In this document: positions 52,269 to 61,200 of the stretch, piece by piece
How positions within the stretch are numbered: position 1 is the stretch's first letter
How the letters are laid out: each line of letters begins with the position of its first letter
NCBI GenBank assembly: GCA_964345225.1
Contig: CAYFQB010000016.1
Coordinates: 62,001-126,000, forward strand
Reading direction: 5' to 3'
Origin: CAYFQB01 sp964345225
GTDB taxonomy: Bacteria; Nitrospirota; Thermodesulfovibrionia; Thermodesulfovibrionales; UBA6898
Length of the DNA: 64,000 nt
Program-made: the position numbers and the translations under genes
The notes under the pieces: generated by a model
What the model was told of the DNA's origin: nothing
The model's input: the letters and a program-made list of their open reading frames with translations, nothing else
Database searches by the model: none

Positions 52269-52991
52269 TCAAGCAGCAGCTATCTCATTTTTTATCAATT
52301 GTATTGTCTTTATTGGGTTACTCTGATCGAGTATCGCCCTTCCCATTACAATATAATCTGCGCCTTCTCTTATTGCCTCTTTTGGAGTCATTGTCCTCAT
52401 CTGGTCATCAGGTGGGGGCGTCCATGATGTCCTTATACCAGGAGTCACAATCAGAAATCCCCTTCCACAGCGTCCCCTGATCATAGCAGCCTCTCTTGCA
52501 GAAGCAACAACACCGTCAAGACCGGCTCTCAGGGCAAGGCTTGCAAGATGTCTTACGTGGGTATTCATACTGTATTGTATGCCCAGCTCTTCCTTTAAAG
52601 TTTCTCCAGAAATGCTTGTCAGCATAGTAACACCTATTATCTTTGGCCGTTCCAGATTTTCTTTGAGGCATAAATTGACAACATCATCACTGCACTGTTT
52701 CATCATTTTATAACCACCAGAGGCATGAACATTAAACATAAAAACACCCAATCTTGCTGCAGCAATTCCTGCCCTTGAAACAGAATTTGGTATATCATGG
52801 AATTTTAGATCCAGGAATACCTTCTTCCCTCTCTTTTTTATCTCCTCTATAATCGACGGCCCAGCAGAAGTATATAGTTCAAGTCCTACCTTGAATATAT
52901 CAATATAACTTTCGAATTTTTCAACAAGCTCTATTGCATAATTATTATCCGAAACATCAAGTGCAAGTATCAGTCTTCCATCATTAGCCAT
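52269..52991 (-). CDS. pyrF: Orotidine 5'-phosphate decarboxylase
   Basis: A 240-aa TIM-barrel enzyme for the last step of UMP synthesis. L-I-L-A-L-D-V opens the barrel. The catalytic D-L-K-F-H-D-I-P-N-S is near 60-69 with the Lys/Asp charge network intact. V-T-P-G-I-R and the phosphate loop D-Y-I-V-M-G-R-A-I follow. The length is standard for the bacterial short form. Other pyrimidine genes are not in this window, although dcd lies upstream on the same strand about 160 bases away. Confidence 0.97.
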   Translation of the reverse strand: MANDGRLILALDVSDNNYAIELVEKFESYIDIFKVGLELYTSAGPSIIEEIKKRGKKVFLDLKFHDIPNSVSRAGIAAARLGVFMFNVHASGGYKMMKQCSDDVVNLCLKENLERPKIIGVTMLTSISGETLKEELGIQYSMNTHVRHLASLALRAGLDGVVASAREAAMIRGRCGRGFLIVTPGIRTSWTPPPDDQMRTMTPKEAIREGADYIVMGRAILDQSNPIKTIQLIKNEIAAA

Positions 52992-53082
52992 TGTCGCCTC
53001 TTACAATTATCCATTCAGCTATCACCAGCTTAAATGCCGGGGTTTGGACTTCAGCTGTTTTATGTTGTATGCCCCCAAGTTT

Positions 53083-53149
53083 GATACTGAGTGCCACCGA
53101 AATTGTTACTGAGCACAGTCAAGTTATTACTGAGCACAGTCGAAGTATC
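53083..53149. repeat. Tandem TACTGAGCACAGTCGAAG-type repeats
   Basis: Three imperfect copies about 21-22 bases apart of a unit containing TGAGCACAGTC; the first (53083-53102) is degenerate. The last copy touches the dcd stop. A single related GAGCCTGTCGAAGG lies near 34746. This type of element is widespread between genes in many bacterial genomes. Confidence 0.75.
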
Positions 53150-53696
53150 AAATTTTTGGAAGTACAATCCCTTTTTGTGCCTGATATTTACCTTTTTTAT
53201 CAGCATAGGATGTCTCACAAACTTCTGATGCCTCGAGAAAAACAATCTGTGCAATCCCTTCGTTGGCATATATTTTTACTGGAAATGGAGAAGTATTAGA
53301 AACCGATATAGTAACAAACCCTTCCCATTCAGGTTCGAGCGGTGTTACATTAACTATCAGGCCACTTCTTGCATATGTGGATTTTCCAAAGCATATTACC
53401 AGTATTTCTCTTGGTATCCTGAAATATTCGAAAGACCTGCAGATTACATAAGAATTTGGACGAATCTCACACACATCCCCTTTATAGTCAACAAAATTAC
53501 TCTCATCAAAGGCTTTCGGATCAATAATCTTCCCACTAACAGGGTTAGGAATCTTGAATTCATCATATAACCTCATGTCATATCCATAGGCACTGACTCC
53601 GTATGAAATCACCGCTTTTGTTATTTGCTCATCGTTAAAAGGTTCAATCATCCCCTCTCTAGCCATTTCCCTTATCCAGCGGTCATTTTTTACCAT
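53148..53696 (-). CDS. dcd: dCTP deaminase
   Basis: A 182-aa trimeric enzyme that deaminates dCTP to dUTP for thymidylate synthesis. The conserved S-Y-G-V-S-A-Y-G-Y-D-M-R near 31-42, F-G-K-S-T-Y-A-R-S-G-L near 103-113 with the family's catalytic-region residues, and E-W-E-G-F-V-T-I-S are all present. The N-terminal W-I and the C-terminal K-G-K-Y-Q-A-Q-K-G are also typical. It is a single gene with tandem repeats at its stop. Confidence 0.96.
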   Translation of the reverse strand: MVKNDRWIREMAREGMIEPFNDEQITKAVISYGVSAYGYDMRLYDEFKIPNPVSGKIIDPKAFDESNFVDYKGDVCEIRPNSYVICRSFEYFRIPREILVICFGKSTYARSGLIVNVTPLEPEWEGFVTISVSNTSPFPVKIYANEGIAQIVFLEASEVCETSYADKKGKYQAQKGIVLPKI

Positions 53697-53804
53697 TGAT
53701 TATCCTGCTTAAAAACCGGCCATTTCTAATTTATTAAAGGAGTTCATAATTAATACCAAGTAGCTTTTTCTCGCTATTATACCTTGATTCTGCTTATAAA
53801 ACAT

Positions 53805-54041
53805 TCAGGAAAATTCTTCTTCTGTTTCATCTAAAACCTGTTTAATTAAATCCAGTGACTCCAGAGCAACATCTCCCTGAACTTTTTGTATCGCAAAGCC
53901 TGCATGGACAAGCACATAATCGCCAATAGAAACTTCATCAGGCATTAGAAGCAGGCTGATGTCTTTGCGTGCACCATAAACATCAACCGTTGCCATCATA
54001 TTTTCTATTTTTATCACCTTAGAAGGGATAGCCAAGCACAT
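53805..54041 (-). CDS. hypC: Hydrogenase maturation chaperone HypC/HupF family
   Basis: A 78-aa protein beginning M-C-L-A-I-P-S-K-V. HypC works through the cysteine at position 2 after removal of Met1, which fixes the start at 54041 even though an ATG lies five codons further upstream. A-T-V-D-V-Y-G-A-R-K-D-I and V-L-V-H-A-G-F-A-I-Q-K are the other family motifs. HypC carries the iron-cyanide-carbonyl group during NiFe-hydrogenase assembly with HypD. No other hyp gene or hydrogenase is in this 64-kb window, so this copy is separated from its partners. It is divergent from the receiver-PilZ gene. Confidence 0.93.
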   Translation of the reverse strand: MCLAIPSKVIKIENMMATVDVYGARKDISLLLMPDEVSIGDYVLVHAGFAIQKVQGDVALESLDLIKQVLDETEEEFS

Positions 54042-54090
54042 TTTATTATTATACATCAGTTGTGATAATTTTCATCTAACTATTAATTTC

Positions 54091-54119
54091 TTGACAAATG
54101 ATTTCTAACCGTATATAAA
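54091..54119 (+). promoter_or_regulatory. Near-consensus promoter of the receiver-PilZ gene
   Basis: A perfect -35 TTGACA (54091-54096), an ideal 17-base spacer and TATAAA (54114-54119). The ATG is only 9 bases after the -10, so the mRNA would be leaderless or nearly so. Confidence 0.7.
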
Positions 54120-54128
54120 TAATAAACA

Positions 54129-54806
54129 ATGAAAAAAATTCTTATTCCTACTGAACTTGGGAGTTTAATTAATAAGAAAAAAAGCATTCTGAACAGGCAG
54201 GACGTCATGATATTCGAACATGATTCAAACAAAGATGCGCTTGATATTCATATTTCCGAGAATGCAAACCTCATCATTGCTGAACTCGACTCTCCGTTGC
54301 TGGGAGGAGAAGCACTTTGTAATATTATCAGAAATGATGATCAACTATGGGATGTCTCTATAATACTTATATGTAATGATAACCACTCTGAGATAAGAAA
54401 ATGCCTTGACTGCAATGCAAATTCATATATTACGAGACCTCTTGACCATAATTTGATATCAGAACAAATTAGTAAATTCCTTAATATCCCGAGAAGGGCA
54501 TCTCTAAGGGTTCTTTTAAAGGTTACAGTTAACTGGAAACATACAACCGAGTCTTTCTACTGCTATTCCCAAAACATAAGCTCATCAGGCATACTGCTTG
54601 AAAAGGATAAATATATCTTTGATAAAGGAGATATATTATCATGCTCGTTCTTCATTCCTAATTCTGAACGCATAACTGCTGACGGGGAGATCGCCAGAGT
54701 TGTCCAGAAAAAACAAAATATCTACCAGTATGGTATCAAATTCACTAAAATTAGTGAAAGCGCAAAGTCTGCTATTGAGTCCCTCGTCAAAAAAAGGTCC
54801 GGGTAA
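54129..54806 (+). CDS. Degenerate receiver domain fused to PilZ
   Basis: A 225-aa protein. Residues 1-120 have the response-regulator fold: K-K-I-L-I-P at the start, I-I-A-E-L-D-S-P-L-L-G-G-E-A-L at the phosphorylation position, and S-Y-I-T-R-P-L-D where K-P is usual. The acidic pair and the conserved lysine are not clear, so phosphorylation is doubtful. Residues about 125-220 form a PilZ domain with R-R-A-S-L-R and N-I-S-S-S-G-I-L, matching RxxxR and D/NxSxxG, so c-di-GMP binding is likely. No kinase is adjacent. It has a strong promoter but no ribosome binding site, consistent with leaderless translation. Confidence 0.82.
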   Translation: MKKILIPTELGSLINKKKSILNRQDVMIFEHDSNKDALDIHISENANLIIAELDSPLLGGEALCNIIRNDDQLWDVSIILICNDNHSEIRKCLDCNANSYITRPLDHNLISEQISKFLNIPRRASLRVLLKVTVNWKHTTESFYCYSQNISSSGILLEKDKYIFDKGDILSCSFFIPNSERITADGEIARVVQKKQNIYQYGIKFTKISESAKSAIESLVKKRSG

Positions 54807-54828
54807 TAATATAGGCTGTCAGAATCTC

Positions 54829-55413
54829 TTATTCAGCGTTTAACTGAATCTTTATATAGGCTTTTTCTCTTAGTTCTCCCAGCGCTTCCTTGAGTCTCTC
54901 ATTAACCTCCTTTTCAATCAGATATCTTTCGATCTCCTCTCTGACATCATCGTAATTTTTTCCTGAAAATTGATTAATGTTTTGTTCATAAAAGTCCTCT
55001 GTGTCTGTATCACTAACCTTTATAAAGGCCCGGACTTTCAGATTGATATATTCTTCCATAATCTCTTCTTCTGAAGTAGCTTCAATTCTGTATTTCTTTG
55101 CCTCTCTCAATAATAATCTTCTGTTAATCATTGTTTCTATGACATCTTCTTTGCTTATATCTGGTGATAATTTCAAGGAATTTTCATATTGTTGCTCAAA
55201 TTCACTCATAGTAATTGCCTCATCGTCCACAAATGCAACAACCCTGTCTGTAAAACCGCCATAACAGTAAGCAGTAGGCAGTAGGCAGTAGGCAGAAAAG
55301 AGAAAACAAAGCATAAAATACAGTCGTCTCTGCACTTTTATACCTGCTCTTTGCTCTTTAATCTTTCTCAACATCAACCTCAACCTGTTCTTTTTTATTT
55401 TCTCCATGCTCAC
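54829..55413 (-). CDS. SurA N-terminal-domain chaperone lacking a PPIase domain
   Basis: A 194-aa protein that matches only the N-terminal chaperone core of SurA/PpiD-type proteins. R-V-V-A-F-V-D-D-E-A-I-T-M-S-E-F near residue 58, then a helix pair with M-I-N-R-R-L-L-L-R-E-A-K, and a C-terminal E-R-Y-L-I-E-K-E-V-N-E-R-L. No parvulin domain follows, so it would hold rather than isomerise outer-membrane clients. It comes after the tamB-tamA genes on the same strand, in keeping with that role. The signal peptide (about 33-51, F-S-A-Y-C-L-L-P-T-A-Y-C) is encoded by a heptamer DNA repeat (55267-55294). The start may be the GTG at 55413 or the ATG two codons later. Confidence 0.8.
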   Translation of the reverse strand: MSMEKIKKNRLRLMLRKIKEQRAGIKVQRRLYFMLCFLFSAYCLLPTAYCYGGFTDRVVAFVDDEAITMSEFEQQYENSLKLSPDISKEDVIETMINRRLLLREAKKYRIEATSEEEIMEEYINLKVRAFIKVSDTDTEDFYEQNINQFSGKNYDDVREEIERYLIEKEVNERLKEALGELREKAYIKIQLNAE

Positions 55414-55419
55414 TTACCC

Positions 55420-55530
55420 TTACCTATTTTTTTACTGCTTACTGCTTAATTTGCGCCCTGCTCCCTGCTCTATGCACCCTGCTTATTACTTATTACTTAT
55501 TACTTATTACTTATTACTCCTTACCCCTTA
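55420..55530. repeat. Heptamer-periodic tract with five TTATTAC units
   Basis: TTATTAC is repeated five times head to tail at 55483-55517. Around it are further 7-base units (TTACTGC, GCACCCT, GCTCCCT). The tract fills the gap between the tamA stop and the surA-N start. Related tracts lie at 6.8, 33.5, 34.7, 44.1 and, inside a coding region, 55.27 kb. Confidence 0.85.
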
Positions 55531-55535
55531 CTTTT

Positions 55536-58289
55536 TTAGAATGCATGCCCTATGCTGAAATGAACTTCTCCATGGCTCTCCCCATTTTCTCTATCTAATT
55601 TGTGCCCGTAATCCACTCTTAGAGGACCAACCGGCGTATTATATCTCAATCCTAACCCCACAGTGTATTTAAGATCTGCAACATCTGCATCCTTTGTCCT
55701 TATCCATACATTTCCCATATCAAGAAAAGTTACCAGTCCAATACTCTCACTGACCGATGTCCTTAACTCAATATTGCTCATTAAAAAAGCATTCCCACCA
55801 GTCGGATTGCCATCTTCACCTTTTGGACCGAGCATATCCTGTTCATATCCCCTGACAGTTGACCTTCCACCAAGGAAGAATCTTTCCACAAGCGGCAGTT
55901 CCTCTGTATCCTTGAAGCCATATGCCACTCCCCCTCTCGCTGATATGGCCAGAGTGACTCTACGGATCAATTGCTGGAAGGCACTTCCGTTGACTATGAG
56001 CTTTGTAAAATTTGTTTCTGAAAAAAACAATGAAGAAGCTACTTTTAATGAAATACCTGCAAGAATTCCCTTTTTAGGTTCGAAAGGATCATCCCTTGTA
56101 TCATATATGATTGACGGCTTGATACTGCTGATTGCCAATGTACCGGTATCTTCCTTACTCAAAATCACATCAGGCTGTACATCATAAGTTTTGACAAGGG
56201 AAATTTCATGATACAGTTCAGCCTTCATTTTGTCACTTAATTTTTTCTCAATACCTGATGTTACAGAATACCTTCTTAGTCTGTACCTTGTATCTCTTTC
56301 ATCGATATCTATTTCTTCCCTGTTTTCATATAGAAAAAATATCCTGAAAGGAAGATTGTATCCAAGGAACCACGGTTCGCGGTACTGCATAATATATCTC
56401 TGTTCCAATGAACTCAATTCTGCACTTACTGACCCCTGCCTGTTCATTCCCCATAGATTCCTGTAACTTAACTCAATAAAGCCCCTATATTCCTCGTACT
56501 CTGCATAGCCAACGCCGAACTCTACCGAGCCTGCATTTCCCTCTTTTACCTTTACAAGTATATCTCTTTGATCTGCTTCGCCACTTATATCATCTATTTC
56601 AACATCGGTAAATAATCCTAATTTGTATAACCTCTGCCGTTCATTTGCAAGAACACGGTGGCTATAAGGCTGACCCTCTTTATGAAGGAGCTCCCGTTTT
56701 ATGACCACATATTTCGTCCTCTTATTACCTTTAATTATAGTTTTCCCGAATATCGTTTTCTTTCCTTTAATCATACTGAAAACGATTGAAGCTTTGTGAT
56801 TCTCTATGTTTCTCGTTACTAATACATCGACATCCGTATAACCGTGGTTGCTGTAATAATCCAAAACTTTAAATCTTGCATCAGAGATATCCACTTCATT
56901 ATAAGGGTCTCCTGGTTTTATACCCAAGATTGAGATAAGTTCAGTTTCTATCTCAGGATCAACGCCTGTTATTTCCAGGAATTCGATCTCTGTTTTTTCA
57001 CCTTCCTGTATATCGAATATCAGTTCAGCTGAATTTATAGTTTTATTGATTTGGGTTTTTATCTCCTTGACATTTGCTTCAAGATATCCAAGTGCTCCAT
57101 AAAATTCTTTTATAGATTCTCTGTCCCTATCTATAAGTTCAGAATTGTAAATCGTTCCTTCCCTTGACAAAATCACGTCTTTCAGTTTATCTTGAGGCAG
57201 ACTTACACCTTTAAACTTTATAGACCCTACTGTTATCTTTTCACCCTCGAATACAAAAAAAGTAATGACTATATTCTTTTCATCTGATTCTATGACAGGT
57301 GCTATCTGGGCAAAAGTATATCCTTTTTGATGATATACAGAAAGCATTCTGCCGACTGATTCCTCAACTAACTCATCATTAAACGACTCAATTTCGAAAA
57401 AAGGCACCTCTTTCAAAAGGCTTCTTGTAGAGATACTATCGTTGCCATTTATTTCAATTGTCATATGTCTGCCTTTTTCAACTGCTATTTCTATTTCTCT
57501 ATTACTGTATGAATACGGTCCTACAACCGGACTAAAAAACCTCTTCTTTTTGTAATATTTTTTTATCCGGATTAAGTCTTCCCTCAATATAAATTGGTTA
57601 TAAATATCTCCTTCTGACAATTTAATTTTGTTTTTTACATTTGTGTCAGGATCAGTAATCTTTATCTTATTTATTATCAAAGGATCACCTGTATCCACTT
57701 TTAAATGAAGATATACCCTGTAAGGTTCTTTAATATCCTCAATCTCTGCCTGTATTTCGGCATCCGGGAATCCATACAGGGAAAGCTTTTCCTTAAGATC
57801 ATCGACTGCTTCCTGAAGCATGTCATACCTCATTATATGCTCTTCTTTCAGTAGAAATGATTCTTTTATAACTTTCTCGGATATCTCATAATTCCCTGAT
57901 ATATAAATCTTCTTTATGTAATCTTTTTCCCTGACGGTTATTGTAACCGTGGGTGTTTCTCCTTCTGAAACTACTACTGAAATGTCCTCAAACAAACCTT
58001 TTATAAATGTCCTCTTAATACCTTTGCTGACCTTCTCTCTGTCTATTAAACTGCCTTCCCTGATTCCAAACATATCAAGGAATTCATCCTCGTCGATCGA
58101 ATAAAGTCCCTTTATTTCAATCTTTCCCGCATTTAAGGCATTACATGTGCTCGAGCCTAAAACAAAAAGAAATGTTAATATAAGAGAAAGTATAATCCAG
58201 TAGTACAATAGACCAGTCAAGAAATAGCTATTTACTTTTATACTGCTCTTTTGCTCTATTGCCCTGGCTTTTCTATAGCTTTTTATCAT
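55536..58289 (-). CDS. TamA/BamA-type outer-membrane protein with POTRA array
   Basis: A 917-aa Omp85-family protein. A signal region (about 25-52) is followed by about five or six POTRA domains (about 53-570, recognisable by repeats such as L-x-x-Y-Y-x-x-x-G-Y/F). A 16-strand barrel follows (about 580-917) with the lid-lock stretch V-R-G-Y-E and a final G-H-A-F ending in Phe. E. coli TamA has three POTRAs and BamA five, so by count it looks BamA-like, but the gene overlaps a tamB-like gene by 4 bases (ATGA), so it likely works with TamB. In several phyla one Omp85 protein serves both. No bamB-E genes are nearby. An outer-membrane insertion role is secure; the exact type is not. Confidence 0.88.
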   Translation of the reverse strand: MIKSYRKARAIEQKSSIKVNSYFLTGLLYYWIILSLILTFLFVLGSSTCNALNAGKIEIKGLYSIDEDEFLDMFGIREGSLIDREKVSKGIKRTFIKGLFEDISVVVSEGETPTVTITVREKDYIKKIYISGNYEISEKVIKESFLLKEEHIMRYDMLQEAVDDLKEKLSLYGFPDAEIQAEIEDIKEPYRVYLHLKVDTGDPLIINKIKITDPDTNVKNKIKLSEGDIYNQFILREDLIRIKKYYKKKRFFSPVVGPYSYSNREIEIAVEKGRHMTIEINGNDSISTRSLLKEVPFFEIESFNDELVEESVGRMLSVYHQKGYTFAQIAPVIESDEKNIVITFFVFEGEKITVGSIKFKGVSLPQDKLKDVILSREGTIYNSELIDRDRESIKEFYGALGYLEANVKEIKTQINKTINSAELIFDIQEGEKTEIEFLEITGVDPEIETELISILGIKPGDPYNEVDISDARFKVLDYYSNHGYTDVDVLVTRNIENHKASIVFSMIKGKKTIFGKTIIKGNKRTKYVVIKRELLHKEGQPYSHRVLANERQRLYKLGLFTDVEIDDISGEADQRDILVKVKEGNAGSVEFGVGYAEYEEYRGFIELSYRNLWGMNRQGSVSAELSSLEQRYIMQYREPWFLGYNLPFRIFFLYENREEIDIDERDTRYRLRRYSVTSGIEKKLSDKMKAELYHEISLVKTYDVQPDVILSKEDTGTLAISSIKPSIIYDTRDDPFEPKKGILAGISLKVASSLFFSETNFTKLIVNGSAFQQLIRRVTLAISARGGVAYGFKDTEELPLVERFFLGGRSTVRGYEQDMLGPKGEDGNPTGGNAFLMSNIELRTSVSESIGLVTFLDMGNVWIRTKDADVADLKYTVGLGLRYNTPVGPLRVDYGHKLDRENGESHGEVHFSIGHAF

Positions 58290-61200
58290 TTAAATTCAAA
58301 CCTGAATCGAATATCTCCGCCAAGAATACCCCGCTCATCCCTTACGCCTATCAAAGATATGTTTCTGTTTAGGAGGTACTTAAGTTTTATAATCTGCTCT
58401 TCTGTGGAACCTACAGAGGTAGTGTAGGTCACAAAAACCTTTTCGCCCATAAGCCTTTTTGACACAGTTACCCTCGGCTCGATAGTTCCGGTTGTTTTTG
58501 AGACATAAGGGTCAATCTGCAGCCTGTCGAGACCTGTAATAGTCCTGAACCTCTCCTCTATTACATCCTGTATCCTTCCGGTAACAAAAGAGGTCGCTTC
58601 ACTTGCACCTATACCTCCTTCCAGTCCTTTTAAGTCACTTCCCATCCGCCCAACTGTAAGAAGGGCAAGTATATCCATCTCATTAAGTGGCGGATCAGAA
58701 GAAAGCGACATATTGAAGTGATCGATATACCCTTCAAGGTTCATTTTTATCTTGTATCCCTTGGCAATCGTTTCAGCAGCAATCATCATGAAAGGATTTA
58801 TTCGGTTTGGATCTGAAAAATCAGCGCTTGCATTGAGAATCCTGAACTCATTATTTCTGAAATATATTGTGCCCTCCTTGGTCTCAAGCCTTCCCAAAAG
58901 TATCGGACGGTATACCATACCTCTTAAAACCATATCTACACTTGCAGTAGCCCGTGCAACATTATTATCAATGAAAATATTGTCTTTACCTATAATTCTA
59001 ATATTAAGTTCAGCCTTCTCAAATTCAGATATCTCGGATTTGTATTTCTCGGTCTGCTTGACTTTAAGCAACCAGCTTTTCCATTCTGTCCTTTCCTTAT
59101 ACCTGACCCTATTTATCTTTATGTCTCCTGATATCATCTGAGACTCCAGCCTACCCTTATATAGAATATTCCCTCCAAAGTTGACAGTGAAATCCTTTGA
59201 TACCGAAGTTGTAATATTGTCTAATCCTGCCTCTACATAGAATTGCTTAAATGAAAATTTCTTCATATAAACAATACCTGTTATTTCAATGTTACCGCCT
59301 CCTATCTCACCAGAGAGTTTTTGCAAAACCATTTTATCATTATCAATATAAAGATATCCGGTTAAGGAACTGACCCGATGATGGTAGTCCTCTAGTTTAA
59401 AAGATCCATTCGTTACGCTTAATCCTCCATTTATTCGTGGCTCATCCCAGTCCCCCGCTATTGAAAAAACAAACTCTGCATCTCCTTTTATAAGCCCTAT
59501 ATGTCTGGAAAGGCCCTTAAATGGAAAGAGCTTGGAACTGCCTTCAAAAAGAAGATCATATCTTTCACCTATAACAAGGTTTCCTGCTATGTTCAGAGAT
59601 GTATTGCCGCTTCTTATAGTAATTTTATTTAAATCGAGATACCTGTCATTCAAAACCAGATTGATCTCTTTCTCGTTTGAAAAACTGTATTCATACATCG
59701 AAAGTGCTATATGTCTTATCAATGCCGATGCAGAGATATGTTCCGTGCTCCCTTTAAGAGATGCTTTCCCGTTAAGGCTCAGCATAAAATTTTCAGGAAC
59801 ATCACTTAAAAAAGGAATAGCGATGATATCATATCTACCTTTCTGTATATCTACTTCTGCTTCCCATGGAATATCATTCTCGAATCTTCCTTTTGCAGCA
59901 ATATTCAACTTCTCATTTATCATCCTTGCATCTAACTTAATATCCTTATTGTCTATGGATGCTTTGATAAATCCGCTTCCCACTGACCTGCCTTTAAGTT
60001 TACCCCCTATAACTTTGACCTCTGCAAAGACTGAAGGGTTGTCGAATGAACCGTGACCTTCTGTCTTTACACTTAAAATAATATCTCCATGAATTTCTCT
60101 CTGGATAAAATCACTTATCATTAACTTATCTGAGATAGCTTTATATGAAAAATTTCCACTTTTATCCAGAGTGGCTTCAGTGTTGATCAATGAGTTTCCC
60201 CTCTTGAATTTCATCTCTGTAAAATTAAGTTCTTTATCGGCGTATCTGAATTCAAAAGAAGAAGAGTCAAATGGTACTTTGTATAAAGCAGCTTTCTCAA
60301 CAACTGCCTTGGCAATAACTTCAGGATTATCACCGCTGCCACCGATCTTCATATAAGTCTTCAGTTTACCTTTTCCCATAAAATCCGGATAAAAAATCTT
60401 TACTAATTTCTCAAGGTCAGCATTCTTCAAAGAAGCTTCCATTTTAAATTCAGGATATGATAAATCAAAAAGTCTTTCGGCTTTATTAAAAAAGATGCTG
60501 CCTTTTAGCTTATGGATCTCATCATCACCCTTAACGTTTATTTCTCTTATAACCAGGAGATTTTTTCTATAGCTGATATCTGCATCAAGCAAACCGCTAT
60601 TATAGTTTTCTATAATCGGATTATGTATTTTGATGTTCCCGCTTATTTCTGGATCATCAAAGGCACCATTTAATTTGCCAGTAAAATCTCCGGTGCCTTT
60701 CAGCTTTTCATAATACGGCGAACTGATATCGCTAATATCAGATGTTTTTAAAGTACCTTTGATATCCAGGGTCTTTGCCTGGATATTTACATATCCATTG
60801 ATATCCAGCCGGGACTTTCCTGTTTCTAGTTTCAGGTCTGTAAATGACAATATTGCTCCCTGCTTGGCATATTTGCCCTCCATATCTTTTACCCGTCCTC
60901 GAACATCTTTCCCTTCTTCTGTATTCTTATACTCAAACCATCCCTGAGGATCGAATTTCGCTCCTGAGCTTGACAAACTACCTTTTACCTTTCCATTCTG
61001 TAATCCTGGATCCCATCCTATAAGTTTAAATAGAGGGGTGCTGTCAACGTTTGCGAAATCGATGTCGATGGTAAAAAAATTAACCACTGGCAGGGTTATT
61101 GATACGGATGCCATTGCGCGGCCATTATAAAGCCTTCCATCACCATCTGAGAATTTCATCGTTCCGTCGGCATAGGAAATCATGCATTTAATCGTATCTA

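Noticed and set aside
53083..53149. Novel tandem element near dcd
   Set aside because: GAGCACAGTCGAAG-type sequences are a widespread kind of intergenic repeat, so it was recorded as a repeat but not as a finding.
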